Shown here: positions 12,587 through 25,400 of the stretch, piece after piece
Numbering within the stretch: the first letter of the stretch is position 1
How the letters are laid out: each line of letters opens with the position of its first letter
Assembly: GCA_028023455.1 (NCBI GenBank)
Contig: JAQFVV010006273.1
Span: 4,042,142 to 4,106,141, forward strand
Direction: 5' to 3'
Length of the DNA stretch: 64,000 bases
Source of the DNA: Epiperipatus broadwayi
Lineage: Eukaryota > Onychophora > Udeonychophora > Euonychophora > Peripatidae
The notes under the pieces: generated by a model
The model's database searches: none
Told to the model about the DNA's origin: nothing
The model's input: the letters and a program-made list of their open reading frames with translations, nothing else
Translations under genes and position numbers: made by a program

Positions 12587-15500
12587 ATAATTTGTAATTT
12601 GTTTTAAATTTTATTAATAATATGTAATAAATTTTGCATATTTATGTTGAAATGCTTTACAAAGTATATAATTATTCTTTCTTCAAGATATTTGGTATTC
12701 CATTCAGCTTAATATATTTTCCGAAGTGTGCACTATAAAATAATTTTTATGTACTATATAAAATTATTGTATAATGACAAAATAACTGATTATAATACAG
12801 AATAGACTAATTTTTATATCAGCACAAAATTTTAATACAATAGTAATTGCTATGTATATATTAAAAATAATTTAAATTCTATGTATATAATAATAAGTAA
12901 TTTATAGTGCTAAAATTCTGAAGAATCATTAAGAGAATTGAAAGTTATTTGAAAAATAATTAATTATGTTTTGGAGAAGCTAATAATAAATCAGGAGGAT
13001 TAGGTAGAAGATGTTTGAAAACTATAAAGTCAGAACACAGAATTAAACTAATCTGGATGTTTTTTTTTACAAATGATAAATGGGAACTGATTAACTTCCA
13101 AGAGATTTACCAATTTGTATAAAGTTTTATATAATTTATTATTTATTTATACTTATTTAAGGATTGTTAATTGCTCGATTCTTGATTAATAGAAATTATA
13201 AGTTGTCATATTTTTTACCTTTTAATGAACTAAATTTACATGTGAATAATCAAACATTGAGAATGGACTAGAACTAAATAATGCCCATTCTATGATTGTA
13301 ACTCACTGAGGGAAGCCAAGAACCATAAATAAGTAATGGATGATGAAATGAGCTATCATGAACATTATTATTTTATACATTTTCAAATGAATATATAAAT
13401 ACATATATATATATAGGGATTGAATAATTATGCATACTATAAATTATTTATATGTATAATTTATAATTACTTCATTGAACAAATCTTTTTTTAGTTTTGT
13501 GTATTTATTCAGGTTATTAAAAGGGATTATAATCACGGCCACGGTGCAGATTCATTTAGATTAGGGTATATCTCTAATTAAAGAAATAAATCAAAACAAT
13601 ACTTTGGAATTTTGTTTGGAGATAAAAAATTTTTGGTATAGTTATAGTCTGTTTAAATGTAGTCTATATTAAAAGTTATATAGGAAGTTAATTATAATAA
13701 CTGTATGTTTGTTTGTTTTTTAAAGAAAAAAAACTATGTTAAATGCAGTGTAGATTGTATGAAACATTAGAAGAAACAAAAATAATGTATAATTAAAAAA
13801 TATGAGAATACTGTTAAATATATAAAGTATTAAAAAAAAATACCAAATATATATTTAGATAAATAAAAAATATATACTTTCTAATTTTATAATACGATTT
13901 TTCTTTAAAATCTGATTTGAAAAACGTAGATAAAAATATTTAAAATCAGAATTTGTAAACATTTGAACTAAAATATAAAACGGAACAACTATCGTTAGTG
14001 GCAAACTGGTGCATTTGTCATGTTTTATTAAAGACACGTTAAAAAACATACATTCTCACGAACAATAAAACTTTAGTTACCGATTTTAAAAATAGAACAC
14101 AAATAATGTCTGGAGTCAAAGTCATAAAATTTGTAATTGGAACAGTAACTCATCAAAGAAAGATGTTAAATTTAATGGGGCAATTAAAATAATATATGTA
14201 ATTTTGTTTGTTATTTTTATAACTTGTGTCTGATCTCTCAAATAAATACAAAACGTGTTTTTTATGAGTATGATTTTAAATATATAAAAAAAAATACTAA
14301 CAATTTTATTTTATTTTTAAAAACAGAATGAAGATATATTTATCATGAATGAAAAACAACATTAATTTAAACTAATTCAACTGCGAAGAGAAAGAACTGC
14401 TTCTATAATTGATATTTAACTGATCATCATTCAGCAAACTTTTTGTCGCTTTAAGTTTTAAGTTTAAATAGAATAATTTATAAACATATGAATTAAATTC
14501 ATAAATTCAATTTTAGTGAGCAAGTTAAAGATTTAGGCAATTAAAAAACACAAACCAAAAACTAAATTATCTTTTATATTATGCAGATATTTATTGCTTA
14601 AATAGAACATTTGGAGATTTTCTTAATAAATATAAAAAAAGTTGGATTATTTATTTTAATTACACTAACAATTAGTAGTATTCAAAATATACCTTGCTTT
14701 CAACTTAGAAGAGGCATATAATTTCATATATATTACCAAAATTTACTGTATGAATACCACATGTTTATCAAATATTTATTTTATAATAACTACCTTTAAT
14801 AAATATATTAATAATCAATAATAATTTGATTATTTTATATGATGTATGATAAAAAGAGCAATTCTTTATTGGTTGTTATCTATTAAAGGATTATGATTAT
14901 CAGATAATTGTGGATTTAAAATCCCATCACCAGACAAGTTCTGGATTTTTGCCTTTATTAATAAAGCCTTGGGATTCAAAGCTAGGATTAATGAGATTAT
15001 TTATGTAGCAACCATCTTTAAATGAATTTCATTATTAAAGATAAAATACTAAAATTCAAATTACTACAAGGAAACTACATATTTTAATGACCTTAGTTCT
15101 TTTTTAACTCTAGACATTTTTTTTCTGATGAAAAATGTTAATAATAACAAATAATTTGATTTTTAGTTTACACAATACAGAATAAAAACTTGAGGTGTTT
15201 TGAATTTCAGAATTTTTGAATAGTTAAAATGGAATGACATATAGTTATTAGATGCATAACTGAATTATTTCAGCTTTGATTTGCAAGTCCTCCATGATGA
15301 AAGCAAATCCCAGAAACTTGTCTATGACTCTAAAAGCATTATCATTTGATAATGACTAATTACTCAATTTTACTATAGATGCCAAAAAAGTAGAGCTATT
15401 TTTCTTTTTAAATAAATACATTAATAATTATTAATAACTTTTCATTGGGTACTACTGTGTATCTCATGGAAGGATATTAGTATACCAATCAGGTTGCGAT

Positions 15501-16176
15501 TATAACAAACAAAATAAAGTAAAATTAAATACAAGTTTATTATACTCACAATAAAATACTAATATGTATCACTGTAAATTGGTTATTATATTTAAAAAAC
15601 TATAAAAACTTAATTGGCTTTAGTTTTTTTCAGTTAAGCAAGTATATTCATCACTGTCATTGGTTGTATAGCATAGAATATAATCAATATCATGTGTAAT
15701 AGTCTCTCATATTAATGTTTATAAAAAATATATTATTCTGTAAACATTTATAAATAGCTTTCCAAGCAGATTTTATTACCAATATTTGTATAAAATACAT
15801 ATAAAATACATAGCATATATTTTGTTATTATTCTTGTTAATTAACTGCTTGGATCTAGGATGCTACTTTGAATTTTTTTAAAAACTGTCATGAAACACAA
15901 TTTTCGCAATAACTTCAGTTTTAATTATGTTAGAGCAAAAACATTACATTAATAGAAACTAGAAAAACTGAAGAAAACAATAAGACTAAGACAAATAGTG
16001 ATAACCATTTGAAAAATAAGGTAAAAAAGAAATTTCAACATCCAAAATAATTATTACTTTATTGTTTGTTCATAATTTCTAATTTATCATGAACTAAGTT
16101 TAAATTATATCTTCAGTTATAATTTCTTTGTATTCCTCACAAAATTATCTTTCAAACCATATATAATATGTCTTAC

Positions 16177-16271
16177 CTGAGATAATCCATAGCTTCAAAA
16201 TCTCCAAAACAAGTCACATATGAATTTTCCATTTTTATCTTATTCCCCAAAAGTTACCAAATGTCAAAGGC
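16177..16271 (-). other. Second unassigned candidate exon, with a possible start codon
   Basis: On the minus strand a strong acceptor (TCTTTTTCTTATAG) and a strong donor (CTCAG/GTAAGACAT) bracket about 95 nt. All three frames are closed near the acceptor. A start codon in good context (AAAATGG) then opens MENSYVTCFGDFEAMDYL up to the donor. This is the shape of a 5' exon carrying a start codon. It lies 660 bp downstream of the other candidate exon (16934-17043), so the two may belong to one nested or alternative transcript. No homologue is recognised. Confidence 0.28.
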
Positions 16272-16933
16272 ATCTATAAGAAAAAGATTCATCCTAATAA
16301 AAGATACAAAATAAATCATTTCCAGAAGATAGACATGCATTTGTCATCATAGCAATTGGCTTCTTGTCTATTTAAAACTAGACATTGTAGGCTACTGTCT
16401 GTATCATTGATAACATGAGTTTCATCTCTTCATTTTATATGTTTTTGTGTGCATCAATGATGTTTATATTCTTTATACACACTAGTGATGCTATCTTGTT
16501 ATATTTATTGTATCACATAGATATAATTTATTTGCATATAGTCCATTTGTTAGCTATAGACTTGAAAATAATATGATAGCAAAACAAGAGTGACTCCAAA
16601 GCATGAGTATCAAGGCATAGGCAAGAATCAGAATTTGATTTGCCTGCATATGCAATCTTTCTGTACATTTGATTATTAGTTTTGTAAATCATTACTTGTA
16701 AACACAAACACACCTTATAAACATAATAATAAATAATAAATTAGTAAATTTTTTGAGAATCATTATTTTTATAAAATAAGTGGATTAGAACTTTAGAAAA
16801 TTACCATAGATATGAATTCTATATGAGCATAAATAAATATATAATTTATATTGACACACACCAACTAAAACTAAAATTAATAAAAATTATCATTTTTCAA
16901 ATAATTAAAAAAAAATTAAAATTTTATACTTAC

Positions 16934-17043
16934 GAGCCTGATATTCTGCTTTATGTTTAGACTCCATTGTAGGCCTTGTTTGTGAATCAGAGTACTTTTC
17001 CTCTGATAAAAGTCTATTTGAAAGTCGGTATATATTTTTTGGC
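16934..17043 (-). other. Unassigned candidate exon
   Basis: On the minus strand this segment ends in a consensus donor (CAGGCTC/GTAAGTAT) and is open throughout, reading PKNIYRLSNRLLSEEKYSDS then QTRPTMESKHKAEYQA. It is low in Ile/Leu, polar, and less AT-rich than the intron around it. It lies between the linker and Walker A exons of the transporter, but its 110 nt would break the frame if spliced there. It could be a poison exon, an alternative first exon, part of a nested transcript, or chance. The upstream border (ATGATAAG) is weak. Confidence 0.3.
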
Positions 17044-18598
17044 CTTATCATTTCATGGAAATTACAAAGATGATCAAAAAAAGAAAAAAATTAAGTACAC
17101 CGGTTACTAAAAAAATTAATAAAAAATCCAAATTTCATCAGATTTTTTTTGTGATAGACACCATGCTTATAGTTTTTACATCATAAAAGATAGAAAACAA
17201 CATGTCAACTGATCAGATAAGACATATGAGTTACTCACTTATTAAGAAACAAAGATATCAAATGGTATAAACAGATAGAACTGCTCACACACATCAAACA
17301 AATAATTTAAAACAAAAATATGGAATACTAAAATATTTTGAGATAAAGCAATTATATTTAGATTACATTTTTATTTACATGCAGAATAAACAATTATACT
17401 CTTGTGTGTGTAAGCTTAATTAGATTTTAGAGTTAGCAAAGATTAATTTAGTTTACTAGAATATTTATTAAAAGGTTAATTTAAATTTAATTGAATAAAT
17501 ATCTGAGAACTATTAAGTTTTATGATTGATTTATTTTAAATAAATTCTTGAAGAATTATTTTGAAACCTGAAAATAAAAGTGAAGCGATTGAAAATGACT
17601 GAAATTATTATTTTCCATTTCTTCATTTTTAAATGTCATTCATAAAGTTTTTACCATGCTGATTCAAATATTTTAGCATTTTTCCTGGTAATAACCATAA
17701 CAACCTCTTCCAATATTTCCCAGACAAACCAAGAAATCCCAGTGCATATGGAGAATATTCTGTACTCCAGACACCACGTGATAACTGGTATAAAAACTAA
17801 ATTTTGGAAAATCTAGACTGTTCTTATAAATATTTATTGCAGTCAGGACTTAAATAGGTTCACTTTTTTTAAATAACCAATTTAATTGCCACCTACATGA
17901 TAATTAGCTGTGCTAAACAGTCTAGTCTAGGTATTTGCTTTTGCTAGGCAAAATGATTTCCTCTCATCATTCTAAAAGAAGGATGAATAACAACAAATAA
18001 ATCAGAAGCCACCATTAATTAATTCATTAATTTGTTATTTCAAGAAATATCATTTATTACAGTCAACTATTAGTGGGAAAAATGAACCAATTGGCTTATA
18101 AAATGCTGTCTCACTATTTCAACAATAAATCGCAGGATTTCTTCAATTAAAAATAATGGTAAATAGCTGATAGATTTAGAAAATTATATTTATTAACTTC
18201 AAATAAGTAGATAATTTTATTTTCAAATTATTTTAAAAATAATTATTTTCTTCACTACAAGAAAAAATGCACATTTATCTCAATAATGTGAATTATGTAT
18301 GGACAAACTTTAAATAATAATTTTTCAATTCAAATACACTTTTGATTCAAAAAGTAATGAAAATCACTTTGATATGGATGATAAACAATTTGTTTTATCT
18401 TAGATATGATCACAATTTAGGCATCATGTATAAAAGATCTATAAATGAATAGATTAATTAAATATCTCAAATTAAAGAAATAACGAACACTAATCTTTCA
18501 GATAAAATTATAACATCTGTTCAAATAAATTAAATTGCTGAATGTAATAAACTATGAATTTGAATCCAGTGCTTAAAAAATGTATTACATATTATTAA

Positions 18599-18700
18599 TG
18601 CTAAATATTTAATTGCCATTCAATGGATAATCCATGGATTATGAAGCTAAATATTTAAATGCCATTCCTAAATTGTGGATTATCAAAGCAAATATTAAAT
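18599..18700. repeat. Degenerate tandem repeat, about 47-bp unit
   Basis: Units beginning GCTAAATATTTAA-TGCCATTC occur twice, each followed by a GGATTATC/GGATAATCC-like stretch. The copies are diverged. Confidence 0.5.
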
Positions 18701-20648
18701 ATGATAAATGTCCAACTGATAAAAAAATCTTAAAATGGATTAATGTGTTGAATGTAACTTACTTTGAATCAACAAGTATGATAAATGGAATTTATTAATC
18801 TTTATGCTGTGTCCAGAAAGTATAGTACAAAAATGTAATTAATTACACAATAAACTGACTGATTATTACTACACTTTCTCATAATTGCTTCTTTCTTAAT
18901 TAGTTAATATTATACTAGTTATTAATGTAATAATGTTTTCTCAGATATTTTCTATGCGCATGTACACGTAATATTTTTATTTAATATTATTATTGTTGAG
19001 ATTGAATGGATAAATGTGACTTACTTTAGGTTTAGGTTGGATAAATGTAAGTAACTATTAAACTTATATAAAACTGTGCTATATTGCAATTATTATGTTT
19101 TATGGGCTCTTGAGTTTCAACCTCACAATTAAATGGAGTTAATGATTCTTATTTGGATGAGTAGATCTGTAAGGAATATTTTATGAAAATATGCTTTATT
19201 AATTTTTCACTGTTATATTGTACATAACAAGGCATCCTAAAGATCAAATTATTTTTAGTGGAGTAGCATTCCTAATGTTTAAGCCTGCAAATGAATCCAG
19301 TAAAAAATCTTAAGGTGAAATAAATAAGCTCAAAGTAAGAAATATGATCTAGATATGCTAAGCAATAAATGCACTTGCTTCTCTTAAAATAGTGAAAACT
19401 TCTCCAACATTATGGAAAATGATTAATAGTTGATTAGTTAATGAAACAAACTAATTAAGAACCACACAGAGTATTTATCATTGATTGTTATGATAATGAT
19501 TATTATTATCCAGTAAATGAATTGAGGAATTTTTTAAAAATAACATACAACATATTCCTATTTAATGTTAGTGTCTTCACAACACTGTCTGATAACATAC
19601 TTTGCATTTCCCAAGTTCAAATTAAATTTAGGAAATTAATGATAATATTTATTAGATATTTTATATAATTTTCTAATTGTTATTATTCGTTTTTATCATT
19701 TATTTTATATTGCGTAATAAAGTAGTTGTTAATTTTTAATATTTCTCTTTTGTCATTATTAAAGAAATATCATCACTGCATATTTATAATATAAAGGCCA
19801 CATTTGAGATATTAGCTTACACAAAATATATTTGGATTAAATAAGTCATTATGGTATTGATGCTATCTGAAATATAAAAATATTGAATAAGATGATGTAC
19901 ATAAAATCCCTTTTACATTGTATTTTAAAATGCATAAACACACTTTATATCCATATATTTATTTTCTCACTATATATAGCCCTGAGATAAATCATTATAT
20001 TTAAATTACTAGCCCTAGTTTTAAAACATATATTGAGTTACTCTTAATTAGTTCTTATAGTAAGAAACATATATTTGCACATATTTTTATTAATAAAATA
20101 GAATAAGACTAAGAGTACACATATTATTGAATAACTATGAGAAATATATTTATTATTTTAGTAAATGTGAATCTATTATTAAAATATAAAATAGTATAGT
20201 TTATTATGGAAATATATAAAAACTTGTATGCATAATGAATTGCAAGTCAAATGAGGACTGGTCACACTTCTTTCACAATATTGATATAAGGTCTCAACTG
20301 AGATCACAACATCATAATTGGCTTTCTCCATATTATTGGCACTGAGATCACAACTATTTTTTTTTATGATTTCAATATATATAATATTGAAATTTCTATG
20401 CAGTAATGATTTACAACAGTATTGTAAACATACATGTATTCACATATAACTATATTGTAATGCTATAACACATTTCAGGCAACAAATTATATTTATTTAA
20501 CCTTAAATATAGAAAAACTGTAATTGGATAAAAATGAATATTAAAAGCCATTAGTATTTTTTAATATTTACAGCAATAAATTTAGAATACAAATGAGTTA
20601 ACTATATATTTTCTCTGTGAGATAATATGTTGGACTATTTCTGTCATT

Positions 20649-20880
20649 AAATGTTGAATGTCTAAAAAATTTTAAATTTTATTTCAACTTTTCCAAATAC
20701 AAACAACTGTTAACACACAAAGACAAAACATGTTAGTATATCATAAAATATTTCAAGTATTATTATTTTCCACTACTCTTCAGATATTGTTGCTTTAGTG
20801 ACAATTTTAGCATAGGAATCAAACTCACACCATTAGATTCTTGAATATCAAATTTTAAGACAATGCTCTAACCAGCTGAT
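20649..20880 (-). mobile_element. tRNA-derived SINE, left member of a head-to-head pair
   Basis: Read on the minus strand it starts CAGCTGGTTAGAGCATTGTC, an A-box-like D arm. It continues through a Leu-like long variable region to a T-arm-like segment. The body carries CTGAAGA (20777-20783) and GAAA (20751-20754), then a shared tail AACACACAAAGAC on the plus strand, ending near AACATTTAA. Its 5' end abuts the 5' end of the plus-strand copy at 20881, so the two form a 580-bp inverted repeat with no spacer. Confidence 0.7.
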
Positions 20881-21226
20881 TGACAGGATAGCTTAGTTGT
20901 TAGAGCATTGCTTTAAAATTCTATTTTCAAGAATCTAAAGGTATAAATTTGACTCCAATGCTAGCATTGTCACTGGCTAGTCTTTGACAGAATAGCTCTG
21001 TTGGTTAGATTGTTGCCTTAAAATTTGATATTTAAAAACTTAAAGATGTAAGTTTGACTCCTATAATAGCATTGTCATTGGTCAGGCTAGCAGCACCTGA
21101 AAAAGAACTGAGAATAGTACTACTCAAAATGTTGTGTGATCTACTAACTTGTGTTGTCTTTGTGTGTTATTACTAATAGTTGTATTTGGAAAAGTTAATT
21201 TTTTTTTAGACATTTAACATTTAAAG
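20881..21226 (+). mobile_element. tRNA-derived SINE with duplicated tRNA head
   Basis: Two consecutive tRNA-like heads (20881-20975 and 20985-21080) each carry a D-arm A-box (TAGCTTAGTTGTTAGAGC; TAGCTCTGTTGGTTAGA), a TTAAAA anticodon-like loop, a long variable arm and a decayed B-box (TTTGACTCC). TGACA/TGTCA acceptor-like ends bracket them. One body follows (21090-21226), with CTGAAAA...stem...AAAA and the tail TTGTGTTGTCTTTGTG, then a T-run. The left copy at 20649-20880 has only one head, so the dimeric head is a later duplication. Confidence 0.7.
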
Positions 21227-23147
21227 ATAGATGGCGGAAATATTCTGACATATCATAACGTCTAAAATACCATCACTATAAACTTTTAAAAAGACAAAAT
21301 ATTTTCTCTTTTTCCACACACACACGAATACATATATATGCATGTTTTTTTCACTAAGTAATAATAATAATTGATGAACTTAGTATTTTTTGCTGATACT
21401 ACAACTAACCAAGAGATTATAAATTTATAGTTCTTATATATATATACTGTAATAGTATGAATAATAGGAATGGTAGTTGAGATGGAAAATCAGCATCATC
21501 ATTCTAAACCATGAATAATCATTGTTGTATAGAAAAAAAAGAAATAATTCAGCACTAGAAGTAAACATATTAATAATAAATAATTATAAGTTATAATAAA
21601 CAGTTATTGCATAACCACCATCAAGTAAGAGCCATTTTTGTAAATGAGTTTAAAATTCTAGGTGAATCATCATCTAGCCAATGTGAAATTTTGAGCATAT
21701 TATAAAAGCAATTAATTTTTTATCTGCATACACCTATTTAACTGCTAAAATATTTACAATAACAAACATAAAAATAATTCTGAACTCATAATGTCAACAC
21801 TGATTGTCATCAGTATTCTTGCAACTTGGTATTTTGAATCTACTGGTCATCAATAAATTTTTTATAAAATATACAAAGTGAATGGATTTTAAAAGTGATC
21901 TTTAGTATCTTAGTGTAGATGTGAGGATCTTTTTTTGTGGCAAAGGCCATTTGGATATTTATGATATTATTCAACCATACAAAATTATTGTCTTAAAAAT
22001 TAATTGCTATATGTGAACAAACATTTAATTTATAGCAATCTTTTAAGCTGGCAGGCCAATTTTAATGTACTCTTTTTAAATGGTCATAATTTTTTTAGTG
22101 AATTAAAAATAAAGTAATATCATTATTATTAATGACTATTTCACATTTAATGACAATTTTTTTAATTTGCCTTGTATCTATTCTTTATGACATTTATATT
22201 CTCAAATTTCTTTTGATGTTCTGGATAAATTAATTGTACAACAACTAGAATGCAATCATTTATAAAGTCTCTTCAGAAAATGGCTTCAAAGTTTTTGCTT
22301 TTTTCTTTTTTTTAAAAAAGGGTAATTTGCCATCACAGAATGATCTGACTTTCTTTGGGCTTTTTATAAGACATATCTATCAGTCACTTGATGAAGCTTC
22401 TTTTCATGTAGCCATCATAATAAAAATAATAAATGCAACATTCTAATAATAAAACAAAGTAACATCTTAATTTTATTTTTGAAAATATACAGTTTGCTTG
22501 AGAAAATTATTACAAAAACAAACAATGCGTGTAGTAGTAATCAGATAAACCACTCAATAGGGATAATTTTCTGAAATATTGAACTTCTGATAGAATGAGC
22601 TAGAACTATTATAAAGGTTAGATGTAATTGAGATAATATATATTTTTATTTAACTCTTAATTCAATATTTAAACTGCACTCATGTTTGAATAGAAGTTTT
22701 ATATAGGGCCATATATATATGTTTGGAATACTGTCCTGGAGACACATTGGAAGCTTTCAATAATCAGAATTGGTCCCAGGGCTCAAGGTTCATCACCCCT
22801 GCCTTAGTGCCATCCAAATAATTTTAAAGAGAATTATTATAGATGTACAAAAACATGGATATTTACACGTATATATGGTTATGCTTAACTACCTTAGAAT
22901 CACAATGATCATGATCAATGTGAGTATGAACAGGATAAAATACAATTTTATTAAAATATAACACTATATTAAAATCAATAATTATAATGAATACTGCACA
23001 ATAGAAAATACAGTATTTGATTTCAGGAACAAGTGCAATAAAAAGCAAAAAATACCAATTTTAAGATTATTAAATTTAATAATTTATTATTCAGTAATGC
23101 TGTGACTTTGTTTACATTTACAATAAAATATATTTTAATATTTCTAA

Positions 23148-23530
23148 TAAGTAATATTTACTAAGGCTGTAACCTCAAGAATATGCATGTAAAAATGCAA
23201 TAGTAGAGACCTCTACAGGTCTTAACCACAAGCTTATGTTTTGGAAGAAAAGAGGGGAACCCTTTTTTACTTCAACCTACTTTCTATATAAATAGGTGAA
23301 GCTAAAGTGGTTAAATCTGAGAGCATGAAGCTATTCAATACTTCACTGATTAAGTCCACATTTCTTATTACACATTAATACTTGCAATATCTTTCAATTC
23401 ACAATGAGTCAATGGAAAGATCTTATAGTTAGAAATCTATTACAATAGTTTAAAGTTGTAATTATAAATTTATTTAAATGCACATTGATTATGTAAGTAA
23501 TATTTACTAAGGCTGTAACCTCAAGAATAT
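23148..23530. repeat. 37-bp direct repeats flanking 309 bp
   Basis: The identical 37-bp sequence beginning TAAGTAATATTTACTAAGGC lies at 23148-23184 and 23494-23530. The segment between them is less AT-rich than average (AAGAAAAGAGGGGAACCC near 23245-23262) and carries no recognised coding motif. A 37-bp repeat is long for a target-site duplication, so a partial tandem duplication or a solo-element structure is possible. Confidence 0.8.
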
Positions 23531-23790
23531 ATGTATTTATTCTTAAACATTTTTAAAATCATATTTAATAAAAAATTGTTTTATAATATATTTTTATATA
23601 TTATTACTTTTATTTGTTAATTTTGAAATGCATTTATTGATAGAATAACAAGCTAAAATTTTGTTTGTACTAAGATCTTAACTATGGAAAATTTTAGATT
23701 TGATATAAAATATTCAAATGATATTATTATTAGCAACAGTAATAAATCTTTTGTTAATAAATACATAGAACATTTTATATTAAAATAATG

Positions 23791-24001
23791 TACCATATAT
23801 TCCACAATTTACACTTCACAATGCACTTTTAATATATAATTTATTTTATCTCCTCTTGCCTACAGATTCAACTATCCAGCAGTCATCATCAGGTGAGGTT
23901 ATGATAATGACTACTGCACAGTTGAAACTGTGGCAAGAGGAGATAAAATAAATTATATATTAAAAGTGCATTGTGAAGTGTAAATTGTGGAGTATATGGT
24001 A
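23791..24001. repeat. Near-perfect 211-bp palindrome beside an exon
   Basis: The arms 23791-23868 and 23929-24001 are almost exact reverse complements (core TTACACTTCACAATGCACTT). The central 60 bp also pair in part (TTCAACTATCCAGCAGTCAT against ATGACTACTGCACAGTTGAA). No TIR family or target-site duplication is recognised. It lies 113 bp past the donor of the exon at 24114-24205, in the host transcript. Confidence 0.85.
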
Positions 24002-24113
24002 TATTATATTATATATAATTCAGCAATTCAAATAAAAAGGAGAAGTAGAAGGAAATTTTAATACTTCAAAAAACATTTTATATTCCATAAAAATAATTTT
24101 AACAAAAAATTAC

Positions 24114-24205
24114 CTTTTCTAAATCCATGCTAATATCTGACAAAGTTGTAATGGTCTTTGGTTTTTCTAATAATTTAAGGTGAGCATTATCTTGGGCTAA
24201 ACTTT
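24114..24205 (-). CDS. ABCC5-like: ABCC transporter exon: linker to start of NBD1
   Basis: The exon is 92 nt: two bases complete the preceding split codon (G+AA = Glu), then 30 codons follow. It reads ESLAQDNAHLKLLEKPK, then TITTLSDISMDLEK. The last part is the usual pre-Walker A strand of ABCC NBD1 (TLxxIxxxxxKGxLVGVCG). The acceptor is TTTTAACAG and the donor GTAATTTTTT; exit is phase 0, matching the Walker A exon 23.3 kb downstream. This peptide lies where human ABCC5 has its variable, charged linker. A strong palindrome (23791-24001) begins 113 bp downstream of the donor. Confidence 0.87.
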
Positions 24206-24849
24206 CTGTTAAAACATAAAAAATATTGTATATGATTTTATAATAGTAATAATTCACATCATAGCAAAACAAAAGTGCAGTAATAAAATAACAGATTTGA
24301 GAGCTGAAAGTCTAAGAACCACAGCATTTCAATGCTCAAATCATATGGTCTGACAAATGACAAACCATTAGACTATTTTGTTACAAATAATAATACTTTA
24401 TTATATTTTATGTACCAAGTTATAATAAAAAATAAATTTATTGTTAAATTGTTAAATATTTTATAAATCATTATTCCAATTTAATAGAGATTTTAAAATT
24501 GCAATCACACAAATATAAAAAACATACATTCATAAATAATAAGACATTATATAATAGATGTTTGTCTGCAGACCAGGTAAAATTGTAAATAATATTAACA
24601 GTTCTTATTAGTCATTCATTAGACTAGAGATTATCCATTTAATGAATAATATTTCTGTAGCATAATTTTTATGAGATCACTCTCATGCAAGGTATGGATG
24701 ATATCTATTCACTTTTAACACCTTATGAATGAGTAGCATAAAATATGCATCATATGAATCATACATCTTTTCATATATCTTTGGTTGTATATTTATGATT
24801 ACATTCATCCACAAGATATTGAAGTGATGTGATGCTATGACTTCTCCTT

Positions 24850-25400
24850 ATACAGAGTCAGAAATCTCTCAGCAACTATGTCCACAGAAACATGTTAGCC
24901 ACTTTACCTTCCCTTTCCATTCCCCACCCTAAGTTTTCCCATATCCTGCTCCATCCCATTCCCACAACATAATCTTTGTCAACTCCATGGCTTTTATATC
25001 TAAATCCCCCTTATTTTTGCCAAACCCAGCATAAAAATCAATAACCTACCTTCTGTATAATCACTTTCCTTATATTTATTCTTCCACAATTTTATTATTT
25101 GTATCCTTTCTATTTTCAAACATTTACATTCAATTAACAGATGCCTATTATTTTCTAAGCCTTCCTTACCAACTTGCAAACTAAATTACCCATGTTTTTC
25201 TATTTATGTGTATAATCCCCTGACACTAAATATCCTGTTCGAGCCTTAAACAGTAAACTACTTTCCTTGCTATTATCATAAATTAACTTCCAGCCAATAT
25301 TCCATTTAATTCTAATATATTTAAACTCTTTTTACTCTCCATTCTAGTTTTCCATCTCTCCAACTCCCTATTCTTTATTAATGCATCTATTTTATAATAA
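24850..25400 (-). mobile_element. LINE C-terminal relic with CCHC-like motif
   Basis: The minus strand reads MGNLVCKLVRK, then, after a frame change, ENNRHLLIECKCLKIERIQ and later YTEGRLLIFMLGLAK. 'CxLCxxxxENNRHLLxEC' is the pattern of the C-terminal CCHC knuckle after the reverse transcriptase in many LINEs; here the second Cys is Val. On the plus strand the region shows as a conspicuous pyrimidine-rich block. Frames are broken and both ends are undefined. Confidence 0.45.

Larger units (their letters stand above)
829..24113 (-). other. Intron, 23.3 kb, linker exon to Walker A exon
   Basis: This intron holds the relics listed separately, mostly between 8 and 24 kb. I see nothing supportable in 829-1570, 2150-3180, 3400-5860, 5960-6440, 6670-7930, 8300-9730, 10510-12470, 12600-16170, 17050-18590, 18700-20640, 21230-23140 and 23540-23790. 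These stretches are AT-rich, with short TA runs and A or T homopolymers. Confidence 0.75.

Noticed and set aside
14865-14950. tRNA-like T arm (GTGGATTTAAAATCCCATCACC)
   Set aside because: No D-arm A-box or foldable anticodon arm upstream, and no second copy in the window.
20881-21080. Functional tRNA-Leu genes
   Set aside because: Heads are duplicated, B-boxes are decayed (TTTGACTCC) and they are continuous with a SINE body, so they are SINE heads.
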